Source: Stutzerimonas kunmingensis (GTDB lineage: Bacteria > Pseudomonadota > Gammaproteobacteria > Pseudomonadales > Pseudomonadaceae). From it: a stretch of DNA of 44,005 nt. This document shows, in pieces, positions 16,841 to 24,816 of the stretch (position 1 is its first letter; each line of letters starts with the position of its first letter). A model generated the notes under the pieces. The model saw only the letters and a list, made by a program, of their open reading frames with translations, ran no database searches and had not been told where the DNA came from. The stretch lies in assembly GCF_014764705.1 (NCBI RefSeq), contig NZ_JACXXG010000032.1, positions 1 to 44,005 of the forward strand, read 5' to 3'. A program made the position numbers and the translations under genes.

Positions 16841-16905
16841 GTGAGCCGATTAGCCGGCATTATCGGCTCACCAAATGAGCCGAATAAGCCCGTTAATCGG
16901 CTCAC
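16841..16905. promoter_or_regulatory. Tandem palindromic operator array upstream of fic
   Basis: Four copies of one half-site lie in alternating orientation: GTGAGCCGAT (16841-16850), ATCGGCTCAC (16862-16871), TGAGCCGAA (16876-16884) and AATCGGCTCAC (16895-16905). They form two successive palindromes of near-equal size, whose inner parts also look alike (TTAGCCGGCATTA, ATAAGCCCGTTAA). The array ends 2 nt before the GAGGAG ribosome site of the fic gene. This is the layout of an operator bound by two dimers, and the winged-helix C-terminus of the Fic protein makes autoregulation likely (inference). Confidence 0.65.
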
Positions 16906-16921
16906 AGAGGAGCCAGCCCTC

Positions 16922-18055
16922 ATGAATGACCCGCTCTGGATCTGGCAGCAGCCCGATTGGCCGCACTTTAGCTGGCAAGCCGACGCACTTGCTCCGCTGC
17001 TGCGTACCTGCAGCCAGGCTCTGGGGCGCTTGCTCGGGATGCTCGGTGCCGTGGGCAGTGACACGGAGGTGCAGAGCAGCCTGGATGCCATGCTGCAGAA
17101 CATCGTCACCTCATCAGCCATCGAGGGTGAGCAGCTGGATGTCGGCTCCGTGCGCTCGTCACTGGCGCGGCGCCTGGGGCTGAACGAAGAAGGCCGCATC
17201 ACCTCGCGTTCCGAAGGCCTGGCGGAACTGCTGCTTGATGCCACCCGCGCGTATCAGCAGCCGCTCGATCTGCAGAGGCTGTTCACCTGGCATGGCTGGT
17301 TGTTCCCCAGCGATGGTGACTTACTGGCCCGCCCGTTACGCATCGGTATGCTGCGCGGCGAGGAGCCCATGCAGGTAGTTTCCGGGAGACTCGACCGCCC
17401 TACCGTGCATTTCGAAGCGCCACCCCGCGCCGGGCTGGAAGAACAACTGGACGGCTTCCTTGCCTGGTTCGAGAGCAGCCGCCGCGATGCAGGCCTCGAC
17501 CCATTTCTACGAGCCGGCATTGCGCACTTCTGGTTCGTCACCCTGCACCCCTTCGATGACGGCAACGGCCGCCTTACGCGCGCCATCACCGACCTGGCAC
17601 TGGCTCAGGGAGAACAGCAGACCATCCGCTTTTACGCCATGTCGGCTAGCATCCTCGATGACCGCGCCGACTATTACCGCATCCTCGAAGCGAGCCAGAA
17701 AGGCACGCTGGATATCACCGCCTGGTTGCAATGGTTCCTTGCCACGCTGCTCAAGAGCTTGGAACAGGCCCTTGCTCGTATCGACCGCGTGCTGGTCAAG
17801 GCACGTTTCTGGCAGGCTCATCGTAGCCAAACCCTGTCTGCCGAGCAGATCAAAGTGCTTAACCGCCTGCTCGATGGTGGCGAGAGAGGTTTCGAGAACG
17901 GCATCAGTGCCGCTCAATACCAGGCCGTGGCCAAGGTCTCGAAAGCCACCGCCACGCGCCATCTGAGCGACCTTGTCGAGAAGGGTTGCCTGGCCAGGCT
18001 ACCGGGCGGCGGACGCAGCACGCGCTACCAGATACAGCACTCGGCACACGCTTGA
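16922..18055 (+). CDS. Fic-family AMP-transferase, class II, with C-terminal wHTH
   Basis: A 377-residue protein. Order: DUF4172-type N-terminus (about 1-45, WIWQQPDWPHFSW); the inhibitory helix with S64-xxx-E68-G69 (SAIEG), which marks class II Fic proteins; the Fic core with the complete catalytic loop HPFDDGNGRLTR at 209-220 (His209 base, Asp/Asn/Arg for Mg-ATP); and a C-terminal winged helix (about 325-375, VSKATATRHLSDLVEKGCL). It probably transfers AMP to a protein hydroxyl, with Glu68 holding it inactive. Start ATG 16922 has GAGGAG 9 nt upstream; the frame is also open from 16841, but that stretch is the operator array. No toxin-antitoxin partner is adjacent. Target unknown. Confidence 0.93.
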   Translation: MNDPLWIWQQPDWPHFSWQADALAPLLRTCSQALGRLLGMLGAVGSDTEVQSSLDAMLQNIVTSSAIEGEQLDVGSVRSSLARRLGLNEEGRITSRSEGLAELLLDATRAYQQPLDLQRLFTWHGWLFPSDGDLLARPLRIGMLRGEEPMQVVSGRLDRPTVHFEAPPRAGLEEQLDGFLAWFESSRRDAGLDPFLRAGIAHFWFVTLHPFDDGNGRLTRAITDLALAQGEQQTIRFYAMSASILDDRADYYRILEASQKGTLDITAWLQWFLATLLKSLEQALARIDRVLVKARFWQAHRSQTLSAEQIKVLNRLLDGGERGFENGISAAQYQAVAKVSKATATRHLSDLVEKGCLARLPGGGRSTRYQIQHSAHA

Positions 18056-18080
18056 AAAAGTGAGTCGCCGAACAGGGCGA

Positions 18081-18117
18081 AACCAGGCCTACATCAACTC
18101 CTTGAATAGGCCTGGTT
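18081..18117. terminator. Bidirectional hairpin between fic and ABC operon
   Basis: A perfect 11-bp inverted repeat (AACCAGGCCTA / TAGGCCTGGTT) with a 15-nt loop lies between the plus-strand fic gene and the end of the minus-strand ABC permease. Its position between convergent genes suggests shared termination, although there is no long T-tract. Confidence 0.6.
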
Positions 18118-18142
18118 ACGCGTAGTCAACCGGCCCGACAAA

Positions 18143-19069
18143 TCAATGCCCCGGCTGCCAAGGCTGCCCCAGCGACACCGGCGCGTACAACCGCGTACGG
18201 ATCGCATCCCGCGACAGCAGAACCAGCACCAGAATGGTCGCCACATATGGCAGCATCGCCAGCAGGTTGCCGGGGATCGCCAGGCCGAGGCCCTGCGCCA
18301 CCAGGTGCAGGATGCTGGCCAGGCCGAACAGGTACGCGCCGAGGAGGACGCGGCTCACCCGCCAGCTGGCGAACACCACCAGTGCCAGGGCGATCCAGCC
18401 GCGGCCAGCGGTCATGTTTTCCGCCCACATCGGCGTGTATGCGAGCGACATGTAGCCGCCGGCAAGCCCTGCCATTCCGCCGCCGAACATCACCGCCAGG
18501 GTGCGCACGCGCAGTACCGGCAGGCCCATGGCGCTGGCGGCGTTGGGGTTTTCGCCGACGGCCTGGATGATCAGGCCGATGCGGCTTTTCAGCAGCACCC
18601 AGGCCACCAACGCAAACAGACCGAAGGACAGGTACACCAGCAGATCCTGGGCGAACAGCATGCGACCGATCACGGGGATTTCACTGAGCAGCGGAATGGC
18701 GATCGGCTCGAAGCCGGCCAGCGGCTTGCCGACCCAGCTGGCACCGACGAAGGACGACAGGCCGACGCCGAAGATGGTCAGCGCCAGGCCGGTGGCGACC
18801 TGATTGGCGTTGAAGCCCAGGGCCACCATGGCGAACAGCAGTGAGAGCAGCACACCGGCCAGGCAGGCGAACAGCACGCCCAGCCAGAGGTTGCCGCTGG
18901 CGAAGGCGACGATGAAGCCGATCACCGCGCCGAACAGCATCATGCCCTCCTGGCCGAGGTTGAGCACGCCGGTCTTCTCGCACACCAGTTCGCCGAGGGC
19001 GACCAGCAGCAGCGGCGTGCCGGTGCGGATCATGGCGTAGAAGATATTGGTCAGCAGATCCATGTCCAT
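18143..19069 (-). CDS. ABC permease, BMP/nucleoside type (second subunit)
   Basis: A 308-residue inner-membrane permease with about eight to nine hydrophobic segments. The motif GELVCEKTGVLNLGQEGMMLFGA near residue 25 and the loop GENPNAASAMGLPV (about 185) are typical of the second permease of basic-membrane-protein-type importers (YufQ/NupQ/BmpC group), which take up nucleosides or purines. It is the last gene of the minus-strand operon. A 65-nt gap from the first permease is exactly spanned by a 21-codon frame. The start at 19069 has GAGG about 10 nt upstream; ATG 19063 is possible too. Confidence 0.92.
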   Translation of the reverse strand: MDMDLLTNIFYAMIRTGTPLLLVALGELVCEKTGVLNLGQEGMMLFGAVIGFIVAFASGNLWLGVLFACLAGVLLSLLFAMVALGFNANQVATGLALTIFGVGLSSFVGASWVGKPLAGFEPIAIPLLSEIPVIGRMLFAQDLLVYLSFGLFALVAWVLLKSRIGLIIQAVGENPNAASAMGLPVLRVRTLAVMFGGGMAGLAGGYMSLAYTPMWAENMTAGRGWIALALVVFASWRVSRVLLGAYLFGLASILHLVAQGLGLAIPGNLLAMLPYVATILVLVLLSRDAIRTRLYAPVSLGQPWQPGH

Positions 19070-19072
19070 CGG

Positions 19073-19138
19073 TCAGGCCTCGAACTTCAAACGGTAGGCA
19101 GCGGGTGAAAAGGGCAGTAGCGCAGTGCGGACGATCAT
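19073..19138 (-). CDS. Possible 21-residue coupling peptide between permeases
   Basis: A small frame begins with ATG at 19138, overlapping the upstream permease stop by 4 nt (ATGA). It encodes MIVRTALLPFSPAAYRLKFEA and stops 3 nt before the ATG of the next permease. The product is short and resembles no family. The exact bridging of the gap suggests it lets ribosomes pass from one permease gene to the next. It could equally be chance; the frame is only 22 codons. Confidence 0.3.
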   Translation of the reverse strand: MIVRTALLPFSPAAYRLKFEA

Positions 19139-20241
19139 GTGGCCGGCTCCTCTTTGGCGCTGACGAGCGCTGGTTTGCGCGCCCACAGCTTCAGGCGCGG
19201 GCGGTAGAGGATCAGTACGTCGCAGGCGAGCAGGAAGAACAGCACCATGCCCTGGAACAGCTGAGTGATGGATTGCGGCAGGTTGGCGGCCATCTGCGCG
19301 TTCTCGCCACCGAGGTAGAGCAGCGCCATCAGCAGACTGGCGAAGACGATACCGATGGGGTTCAGGCGACCGAGGAAGGCCACGGTGATCGCCGCGTAGC
19401 CATAGCCCGGTGAAACTTGCGGCACCAGTTGGCCGATTGGCCCGGTGACTTCGGCGACGCCGGCCAGCCCGGCCAGGCCGCCGCTGATCAGCAGGGCGAT
19501 CCATACCAGTTTCTTGTCGCGGAAACCGACGAAGCCGGCGGCGCGCTTGTCCAGGCCGAGCACCTTGATCTGGAAGCCGAGAAAACTCTTTTGCAGCAGC
19601 ACCCAGACCACCACCAGCGCCAGCAGGGCGAAGTAGAAACCGCCATGCACGCGCAGCCCTTCGATCAGCTCGGGCAGCCGGGTGGCGTCGCCGAACATCG
19701 CCGACTCGGGGAAGTTGAAGCCTTCCGGGTCCTTCAGCGGGCCGTGCACGGCGAACAGCAGCAGGTTCAGCGCAATGTAGTTGAGCATGATGCTGGTGAG
19801 GATTTCGTTGGCGTTGAACGCCGTCTTCAGCCAGGCGCAGAGCCCGGCCCAGGCGGCGCCGCCAAGGGTGCCGAGCAGCAGTGTCAGCACCAGTGCCCAG
19901 CGCGAATCCCAGTCGATGATGTTGACCGCCAGCGCGCTGCCGGCCAGGGCGCCGATGAGGAGCTGGCCTTCGGCGCCGATGTTCCAGATGCGCGCGTTGT
20001 AGACCACTGCCAGGCCCAGCGCGCAGAGCAGGATCGGCAGCGCCTTGACCAGCAGTTCGGAGACCCCGTAGAGATCGCCGAGCGGGTCTATCAGCAGCAC
20101 CTTGAGGGTTTCCAGCGGCGGATGGCCGAGCAGCGCGAACAGCAGCGCGCCGCTCAGCAGCGTCAGCAGTGCCGCCAGCAATGGCGAGAACCAGAGCATG
20201 GCCCGTGAGGCCTCGCCGCGGGGTTGCAGGGATAACAGCAT
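19135..20241 (-). CDS. ABC permease, BMP/nucleoside type (first subunit)
   Basis: A 368-residue inner-membrane permease. It has about nine to ten hydrophobic segments and the first-subunit hallmark NARIWNIGAEGQLLIGALAGS (about 83-103), followed by FNANEILTSIMLNYIALNLL and GLDKRAAGFVGFRDKK in the ATPase-contact loop. These mark the YufP/NupP-type partner of BMP importers. It lies 12 bp after the ATPase gene. The C-terminal tail is charged and cytoplasmic. Confidence 0.92.
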   Translation of the reverse strand: MLLSLQPRGEASRAMLWFSPLLAALLTLLSGALLFALLGHPPLETLKVLLIDPLGDLYGVSELLVKALPILLCALGLAVVYNARIWNIGAEGQLLIGALAGSALAVNIIDWDSRWALVLTLLLGTLGGAAWAGLCAWLKTAFNANEILTSIMLNYIALNLLLFAVHGPLKDPEGFNFPESAMFGDATRLPELIEGLRVHGGFYFALLALVVVWVLLQKSFLGFQIKVLGLDKRAAGFVGFRDKKLVWIALLISGGLAGLAGVAEVTGPIGQLVPQVSPGYGYAAITVAFLGRLNPIGIVFASLLMALLYLGGENAQMAANLPQSITQLFQGMVLFFLLACDVLILYRPRLKLWARKPALVSAKEEPAT

Positions 20242-20253
20242 GATGGATTCTCG

Positions 20254-21834
20254 TCAGGCGGCAGGGGTGGAAACAGGGGTGTCGCTGGTATCGAACTGGC
20301 CGGCCATCCAGCGGCCGACTTCGACCGGGCAGGTGCTGGCAGTAGCGCGCTGTGGCGACAGCCTGCCGTCGCTCAGGGCGGCGATGCGGTCGCTGATCTG
20401 GAACAGCTCCTCGAGGTCTTCGGAGATCACCAGGATCGCCGCGCCGGCATCGCGCAGTTCGATCAGCGCGCGGTGGATCGCTGCTGCCGCGCCGACGTCC
20501 ACGCCCCAGGTTGGATGCGCGGCGATCAGCAGCTTCGGCTGCTGCAGGATTTCGCGACCAAGGATGAATTTCTGCAGGTTGCCGCCGGACAGGCTCGCCG
20601 CCGGGGCCTGTGCGTCCGGCGTCTTCACGGCGAAGCGCTGGATGACCTGTTCGGCGAAGGCGCGCACCTTGCCGCGTCGGATCATGCCCTGCTCGACCAT
20701 GCCGGTCTGTTGATAGGCGGTGAGCAGGCCGTTGTCGGCCAGGCTCATGCTCGGCACCGCGCCGTGACCGAGACGTTCGGCCGGCACGAAGGCCATACCA
20801 TGGCGGCGGCGGGCGTCGGGGCGCAGATGGGCGACGTCGTCACCGAGAAAGCGGATGTGCATGGCCTGGGCGGCAGGCAGGCGCTGTTCGCCACTGAGCA
20901 GGGCGAGCAGCTCGTCCTGGCCGTTGCCGGCGACTCCCGCGATACCGACGATCTCGCCGGCGCGCACTTCCAAGTCCACCTCTTCGAGGGACACGCCGAA
21001 CCGATCGGCGTTGTGCCAGGACAGCCGCTCGACCCGCAGGAACGGCGCGCGGCCCTCGCTCTTCGGGTATTCGGCTTCCAGCCCCTCGGCATCGCCGACC
21101 ATCAGCCGCGCCAGTTCCAGGTCCGAGCAATCGGCCGGCACGCACTCGCCGGACACGCGGCCGGCGCGCAGCACCGTGGCGCTCTGGCACAGCGCGCGCA
21201 CCTCGTTGAGCTTGTGGCTGATGAACAGGATGCTGCAGCCCTCGGCCGCCAACCGGCGCAAGGTCACGAACAGCTCGTCGGCCTCCTGCGGGGTGAGCAC
21301 CGAGGTCGGCTCGTCGAGGATCAGCAGGCGGATGTCCTGCATCAGGCAACGGATGATCTCCACCCGCTGACGCTCGCCGATGGACAGACTGTGCACCAGC
21401 CGTCGCGGCTCCAGCGGCATGCCGTAGCGCTGCGAGACCTCGCGGATCTTCGGTTCCAGCTGCTTCGGCGTACCGGCCTTGGCGCCCAGCGCCAGGGCGA
21501 TGTTCTCCGCTACCGAGAGCGTCTCGAACAGCGAGAAGTGCTGGAACACCATGCCGATGCCGCGTTCACGGGCCTGGGCCGGGTCGCGCATGGTCACCCG
21601 TTCGCCTTGCCAGTGGATTTCGCCGGCATCCGGCTGGGTCACGCCGTAGATGATCTTCATCAGGGTGCTCTTGCCGGCGCCGTTCTCGCCGAGCAGGGCG
21701 TGGATCTCGCCCGGCTGGATCGACAGGTCGATACGGTCGTTGGCCAGGCAGCCTGGGTACTGTTTGGTGATGCCGCAGAGCTTGAGGCGTGCGGTCTGGG
21801 ATTCGGGCATGGAGGCGTCCGCTGGGTTTTTCAT
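20254..21834 (-). CDS. Two-domain ABC ATPase, BMP/nucleoside or sugar type
   Basis: A 526-residue ATPase with two fused ABC domains, like RbsA/YufO. Domain 1 has Walker A GENGAGKST, a variant signature LSIGERQRVEI and Walker B LLILDEPTSVL. Domain 2 has a degenerate Walker A (GVAGNGQDELL) and signature LSGGNLQKFIL, the usual asymmetry of this family, so only one site is likely fully active. It energises the two permeases that follow. Start is uncertain: ATG 21834 and ATG 21810 both lack a good ribosome site; both precede the first strand. No BMP-type binding protein is encoded in the window, so it must be elsewhere. Purine or nucleoside uptake is an inference from the family. Confidence 0.92.
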   Translation of the reverse strand: MKNPADASMPESQTARLKLCGITKQYPGCLANDRIDLSIQPGEIHALLGENGAGKSTLMKIIYGVTQPDAGEIHWQGERVTMRDPAQARERGIGMVFQHFSLFETLSVAENIALALGAKAGTPKQLEPKIREVSQRYGMPLEPRRLVHSLSIGERQRVEIIRCLMQDIRLLILDEPTSVLTPQEADELFVTLRRLAAEGCSILFISHKLNEVRALCQSATVLRAGRVSGECVPADCSDLELARLMVGDAEGLEAEYPKSEGRAPFLRVERLSWHNADRFGVSLEEVDLEVRAGEIVGIAGVAGNGQDELLALLSGEQRLPAAQAMHIRFLGDDVAHLRPDARRRHGMAFVPAERLGHGAVPSMSLADNGLLTAYQQTGMVEQGMIRRGKVRAFAEQVIQRFAVKTPDAQAPAASLSGGNLQKFILGREILQQPKLLIAAHPTWGVDVGAAAAIHRALIELRDAGAAILVISEDLEELFQISDRIAALSDGRLSPQRATASTCPVEVGRWMAGQFDTSDTPVSTPAA

Positions 21835-21932
21835 GACCAGGGTGTAGCAAAAAGCTGGCCAGGCAGTCAGGAATTGAGATGCGACGCGGCTACGGCAGCT
21901 GCGCCACCGGTTGGCCATGCGACGATGTTAGC

Positions 21933-21984
21933 CGGTGCATCGCTTTGGTGCTTCACTCGATGACGCTGTCGTGCCGATGCACCG
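21933..21984. promoter_or_regulatory. Spaced inverted repeat between ABC operon and AraC gene
   Basis: Perfect 10-bp arms CGGTGCATCG (21933-21942) and CGATGCACCG (21975-21984) are separated by 32 bp, so their centres are 42 bp, about four helical turns, apart. They lie in the divergent promoter region. This suits two regulator sites on one DNA face, perhaps for the AraC protein or an operon regulator. A very long hairpin is the alternative reading. Confidence 0.4.
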
Positions 21985-22061
21985 CCATGGGGCGGGACGA
22001 CCGCGGGCCGGATGGGCTGCTAAGCTAACCGTCCTTTCCGCTCCCACCGGTTTGCCTGCAA

Positions 22062-22982
22062 ATGAACCAACTGGACCTTCATTCCGCCGAGGAAACGATT
22101 GCCCAGCGTGCCGCCCTGGCGCGGCTGATCGATGGCCTCGTGCGCGACGACGGCATGCATCCCACCGCCATCGACGATCTGTTCCTGATCCGCTGCAGCG
22201 CGCCGAGCGACCTGGTGCACGGGCTGCACAAGCCGGCGCTGTGCATCATCGTGCAGGGCAGCAAGGAGGTGCGCCTGGGCGATGAGCTGTACACCTACGA
22301 TGCGCTGCATTACCTGGTGGTATCGGTCACCGTGCCGGTGGCCGGTCGCGTGCTGGAGGCCTCGTCCGGCGAGCCGTACCTCTGTATCCGCCTGGATATC
22401 GACCCGGCGATGGTCGCCACCCTGGTGGCCGAAAGCGCGCCGTTGAGCCAGCCCGTGGAAGGGGCTGCACGCGGGGTCTATCTGGACCGCATCGATGCGC
22501 CGTTGCTCGACGCCACGCTGCGCCTGGTGCGGCTCTTGGCCAGCCCGCAGGACATCCCGGTGCTGGCACCGCTGGCCATGCGCGAGATCTTCTACCGCCT
22601 GCTCTGCGGTCGCCAGGGGCGGCACCTGCACGAGATCGCGGTGCGCGACAGCCAGGGCCATCGCGTCACCCGCGCGATCGAATGGCTGAACCGCAATTAC
22701 GTCGAGCCGCTGCGCATCGAGGAACTGGCGCAGCGGGTCAACCTCAGCAGCTCGACGTTGCATCACCGTTTCAAGGCGCTCACCTCGATGAGCCCGCTGC
22801 AGTACCAGAAGCAGCTGCGCCTGCAGGAGGCGCGGCGGCTGCTGATCGCCGAGGGACTCGATGTGTCCAGCGCCGGCTACCGGGTCGGCTACGAAAGTCC
22901 CTCGCAGTTCAGCCGCGAGTACAGCCGGCTGTTCGGCGCCTCGCCGGTGAGGGATCTGGCCCGGCTGCGCAGCACCGCTTAA
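22062..22982 (+). CDS. AraC-family regulator (YqhC/AraC_N type)
   Basis: A 306-residue regulator. The N-terminal AraC_N domain (about 30-185) has the diagnostic HKPALCIIVQGSKEVRLGDE stretch. The C-terminal AraC DNA-binding domain (about 200-300) has two helix-turn-helix units, LRIEELAQRVNLSSSTLHHRFK and VSSAGYRVGYESPSQFSREYSR (landmarks only). E. coli YqhC of this group activates aldehyde/alcohol dehydrogenase genes in response to aldehydes. Here the gene faces the SDR and CMD-family genes tail to tail, a common pairing, so it may regulate them; it is also divergent from the ABC operon. Confidence 0.92.
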   Translation: MNQLDLHSAEETIAQRAALARLIDGLVRDDGMHPTAIDDLFLIRCSAPSDLVHGLHKPALCIIVQGSKEVRLGDELYTYDALHYLVVSVTVPVAGRVLEASSGEPYLCIRLDIDPAMVATLVAESAPLSQPVEGAARGVYLDRIDAPLLDATLRLVRLLASPQDIPVLAPLAMREIFYRLLCGRQGRHLHEIAVRDSQGHRVTRAIEWLNRNYVEPLRIEELAQRVNLSSSTLHHRFKALTSMSPLQYQKQLRLQEARRLLIAEGLDVSSAGYRVGYESPSQFSREYSRLFGASPVRDLARLRSTA

Positions 22983-22983
22983 T

Positions 22984-23439
22984 TCAGCGCGACGCCGGGT
23001 CCGGCACCTCGCGCAATGCCTGGGCGGCATCAATGGCGCGGGGAAAGCCGGCGGTCACGGTGGTCAGGTAGACCACCTCCTTCAGCTCCTCACGGCTCAC
23101 GCCCAGGCGCAGCGCGTAGCCGGCGTGGATCTTCATGTAGGGCAGATTGCCCTGGGCGGCGAAGGCGGCGACCGCGGCCAGCTGGCGGGTGCGGTCATCC
23201 AGCTCGCTGCGTCCCCAGACATCGCCCAGCGCATAGCCGGTGATGCTCTCCGCGAGAAACGGATAGTCCTCGCGCAGCGCCTCGAGCACCGGTTGCCCGG
23301 CACCGCCGGACAGGTGCTCGATGACCGCCATGCCACGCTCGTGGCGCTCGTTGCCGGCGGCTTCCAGCGAGGCGAAGGTCAGCGAGCCGAACACGGCTAG
23401 GCAGGCCGCGGCCAGGGTGTTGCCTGTACGAAGGGTCAT
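22984..23439 (-). CDS. Exported carboxymuconolactone decarboxylase-family protein
   Basis: A 151-residue protein with an N-terminal signal-like segment (about 8-27) followed by a CMD/AhpD-fold domain (about 60-145, MKIHAGYALRLGVSREELKEVVYLTTVTAGFPRAIDAAQAL). The CxxC pair of AhpD-type peroxidase partners is absent: the only Cys is in the signal segment. It is therefore not a thiol peroxidase partner and may be a decarboxylase/lactonase-like or binding protein. Export of this normally cytoplasmic fold is notable but recurs in SDR/AraC-linked copies. Start at 23439 has GAGGACG upstream; it follows the SDR gene by 10 bp, so the two form an operon. Confidence 0.85.
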   Translation of the reverse strand: MTLRTGNTLAAACLAVFGSLTFASLEAAGNERHERGMAVIEHLSGGAGQPVLEALREDYPFLAESITGYALGDVWGRSELDDRTRQLAAVAAFAAQGNLPYMKIHAGYALRLGVSREELKEVVYLTTVTAGFPRAIDAAQALREVPDPASR

Positions 23440-23449
23440 GGCGGCGTCC

Positions 23450-24187
23450 TCAGTAGGGGCTGGCGGTGGGGCGCACCACCAACTCGCTGACGTCGACATC
23501 GGCCGGCTGGTCGATGGCATAGGCGATGGCGCGGGCGATGGCGTCGGCCGGAATGGCGATGCGGCGGAAGTCGTCCATGGCCGAGCGGGCGGTGTCATCG
23601 GAAATGCTCTCGGCCAGTTCCGATTCGGTGACGCCGGGCGAAACCAGGGTCACGCGAATATCGCCGCCGACCTCCTGACGCAGGCCTTCTGAGATGGCGC
23701 GCACCGCGTACTTGGTGGCGCAGTACACCGCCGCGGTCGGGCTCACCGCGTAGGCGCCGATGGAGGCGATGTTGACGAACTGGCCGGCGCGCTGGCGCTG
23801 CATCAGCGGCAGGCCGGCGGCGATGCCGTGCAGCACGCCACGGATGTTCACGTCGATCATGCGGTTCCACTCGTAGACCTTCAGCGCATCCAGCGGCGAA
23901 AGCGGCATCACCCCGGCGTTGTTGATGATCACATCGACGCGGCCGAAGCGCTGTTCGGCGAAGTCGACGAAGGCCTGGGTGTCCTCGCGGCTGGTTACGT
24001 CCAGCGCGCGGCAGGCGGCAACGCCACCGCGTTCGCCGATCTCGGCGACCAGCTTTTCCAGCCGGTCCAGACGCCGCGCCCCCAGCACGACAGTTGCGCC
24101 CTGGGCCGCCAGCAGGCGGGCCGTGGCTTCACCGATGCCGCTGCTGGCGCCGGTGATGAGTACGACTTTGCCGGTGATGTTCGACAT
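23450..24187 (-). CDS. SDR-family NAD(P)-dependent oxidoreductase
   Basis: A 245-residue classical short-chain dehydrogenase. Cofactor motif TGASSGIG at residues 12-19, NNAG near 90, catalytic Ser in ASIGAY (about 141) and YxxxK (YCATK, about 154-158) are all present. The basic residues after strand 2 (GARRLDRL) favour NADP(H). The sequence is close to the YdfG/clavaldehyde-dehydrogenase-like group. Start at 24187 has GGAGGAC upstream. It leads a two-gene unit with the CMD protein, and the AraC regulator beyond is probably its controller. It likely reduces a small aldehyde or ketone; the true substrate is unknown. Confidence 0.92.
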   Translation of the reverse strand: MSNITGKVVLITGASSGIGEATARLLAAQGATVVLGARRLDRLEKLVAEIGERGGVAACRALDVTSREDTQAFVDFAEQRFGRVDVIINNAGVMPLSPLDALKVYEWNRMIDVNIRGVLHGIAAGLPLMQRQRAGQFVNIASIGAYAVSPTAAVYCATKYAVRAISEGLRQEVGGDIRVTLVSPGVTESELAESISDDTARSAMDDFRRIAIPADAIARAIAYAIDQPADVDVSELVVRPTASPY

Positions 24188-24309
24188 GGGGTTGTCCTCC
24201 GCAAATGGATTCGGGCGACGTCGGTGACGCCGTGGTTCGAATACTGCGAGGGAGGACGCTGCCGGCGTTATGGCGATCCTGCCGGGCGCTTGCCTGATTC
24301 TGGCGCTGC

Positions 24310-24780
24310 CTACCAGATGCCTTCGTGCAGGGCGGCAGCCTCGTCCTCCAGCAGCGGGCCGAGCACCTCGACCTTGCGCTGGCCGGCGTCGAAGACGATG
24401 CGGCAAGGCAGGTCCAGCGTCGGGTTTTCCGGATGGTTGCCGGTGAGGTCCTTCAGGCTGCGCTCGGAAAGGCCGTAGACCACGCGCCCAAGACCGACCC
24501 AGTAGGCGGCGCCAGCGCACATGGCGCAGGGTTCGGCGGAGGTGTACATGCTGCAGCGCGAGAGGAATTCGGGTGTGTAGCGGGTCGAGGCGCGGGTCAT
24601 CAGCACCCGCTCGGCATGGCCGGTCATGTCGTGGTCGGGCATGTAGGCGTTGCCCTGTTCCAGCAGCACCTCACCGTCCGGCCCGACCAGGATGGCGCCG
24701 AACGGATGGGTGCCGTTTTCCAGCGCGCGGCGGGCGACGTCGAAGCTTCTGCGCAACAGGGCGATATCGTCGAGAGGCAT
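24310..24780 (-). CDS. Nucleoside/guanine deaminase-like zinc enzyme
   Basis: A 156-residue cytidine-deaminase-fold enzyme with the full zinc site: HAE (His55, Glu57) and PCAMC (Cys85, Cys88). The N-terminal HPFGAILVGPDGEVLLEQGN and the length match the guanine deaminase/nucleoside deaminase group rather than TadA, because the tRNA-contact regions look different. It should hydrolyse an exocyclic amino group on a purine, pyrimidine or related heterocycle. It is the last gene of a six-gene minus-strand cluster, 36 bp after the ABC permease, which suggests the imported compound is its substrate or precursor. Confidence 0.9.
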   Translation of the reverse strand: MPLDDIALLRRSFDVARRALENGTHPFGAILVGPDGEVLLEQGNAYMPDHDMTGHAERVLMTRASTRYTPEFLSRCSMYTSAEPCAMCAGAAYWVGLGRVVYGLSERSLKDLTGNHPENPTLDLPCRIVFDAGQRKVEVLGPLLEDEAAALHEGIW

Positions 24781-24816
24781 GGTGTTATCCAGGTTGAGAT
24801 GGATGAGCGGGTGGGC

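Noticed and set aside
16922..18055. Fic gene as the toxin half of a Fic/antitoxin pair
   Set aside because: The inhibitory motif is inside the same protein (class II), and no small antitoxin gene lies immediately before or after it.
20473..21963. A 496-codon plus-strand frame across the ABC ATPase
   Set aside because: Antisense to a well-conserved ATPase, His/Gln/Arg-rich, with no recognisable domain.
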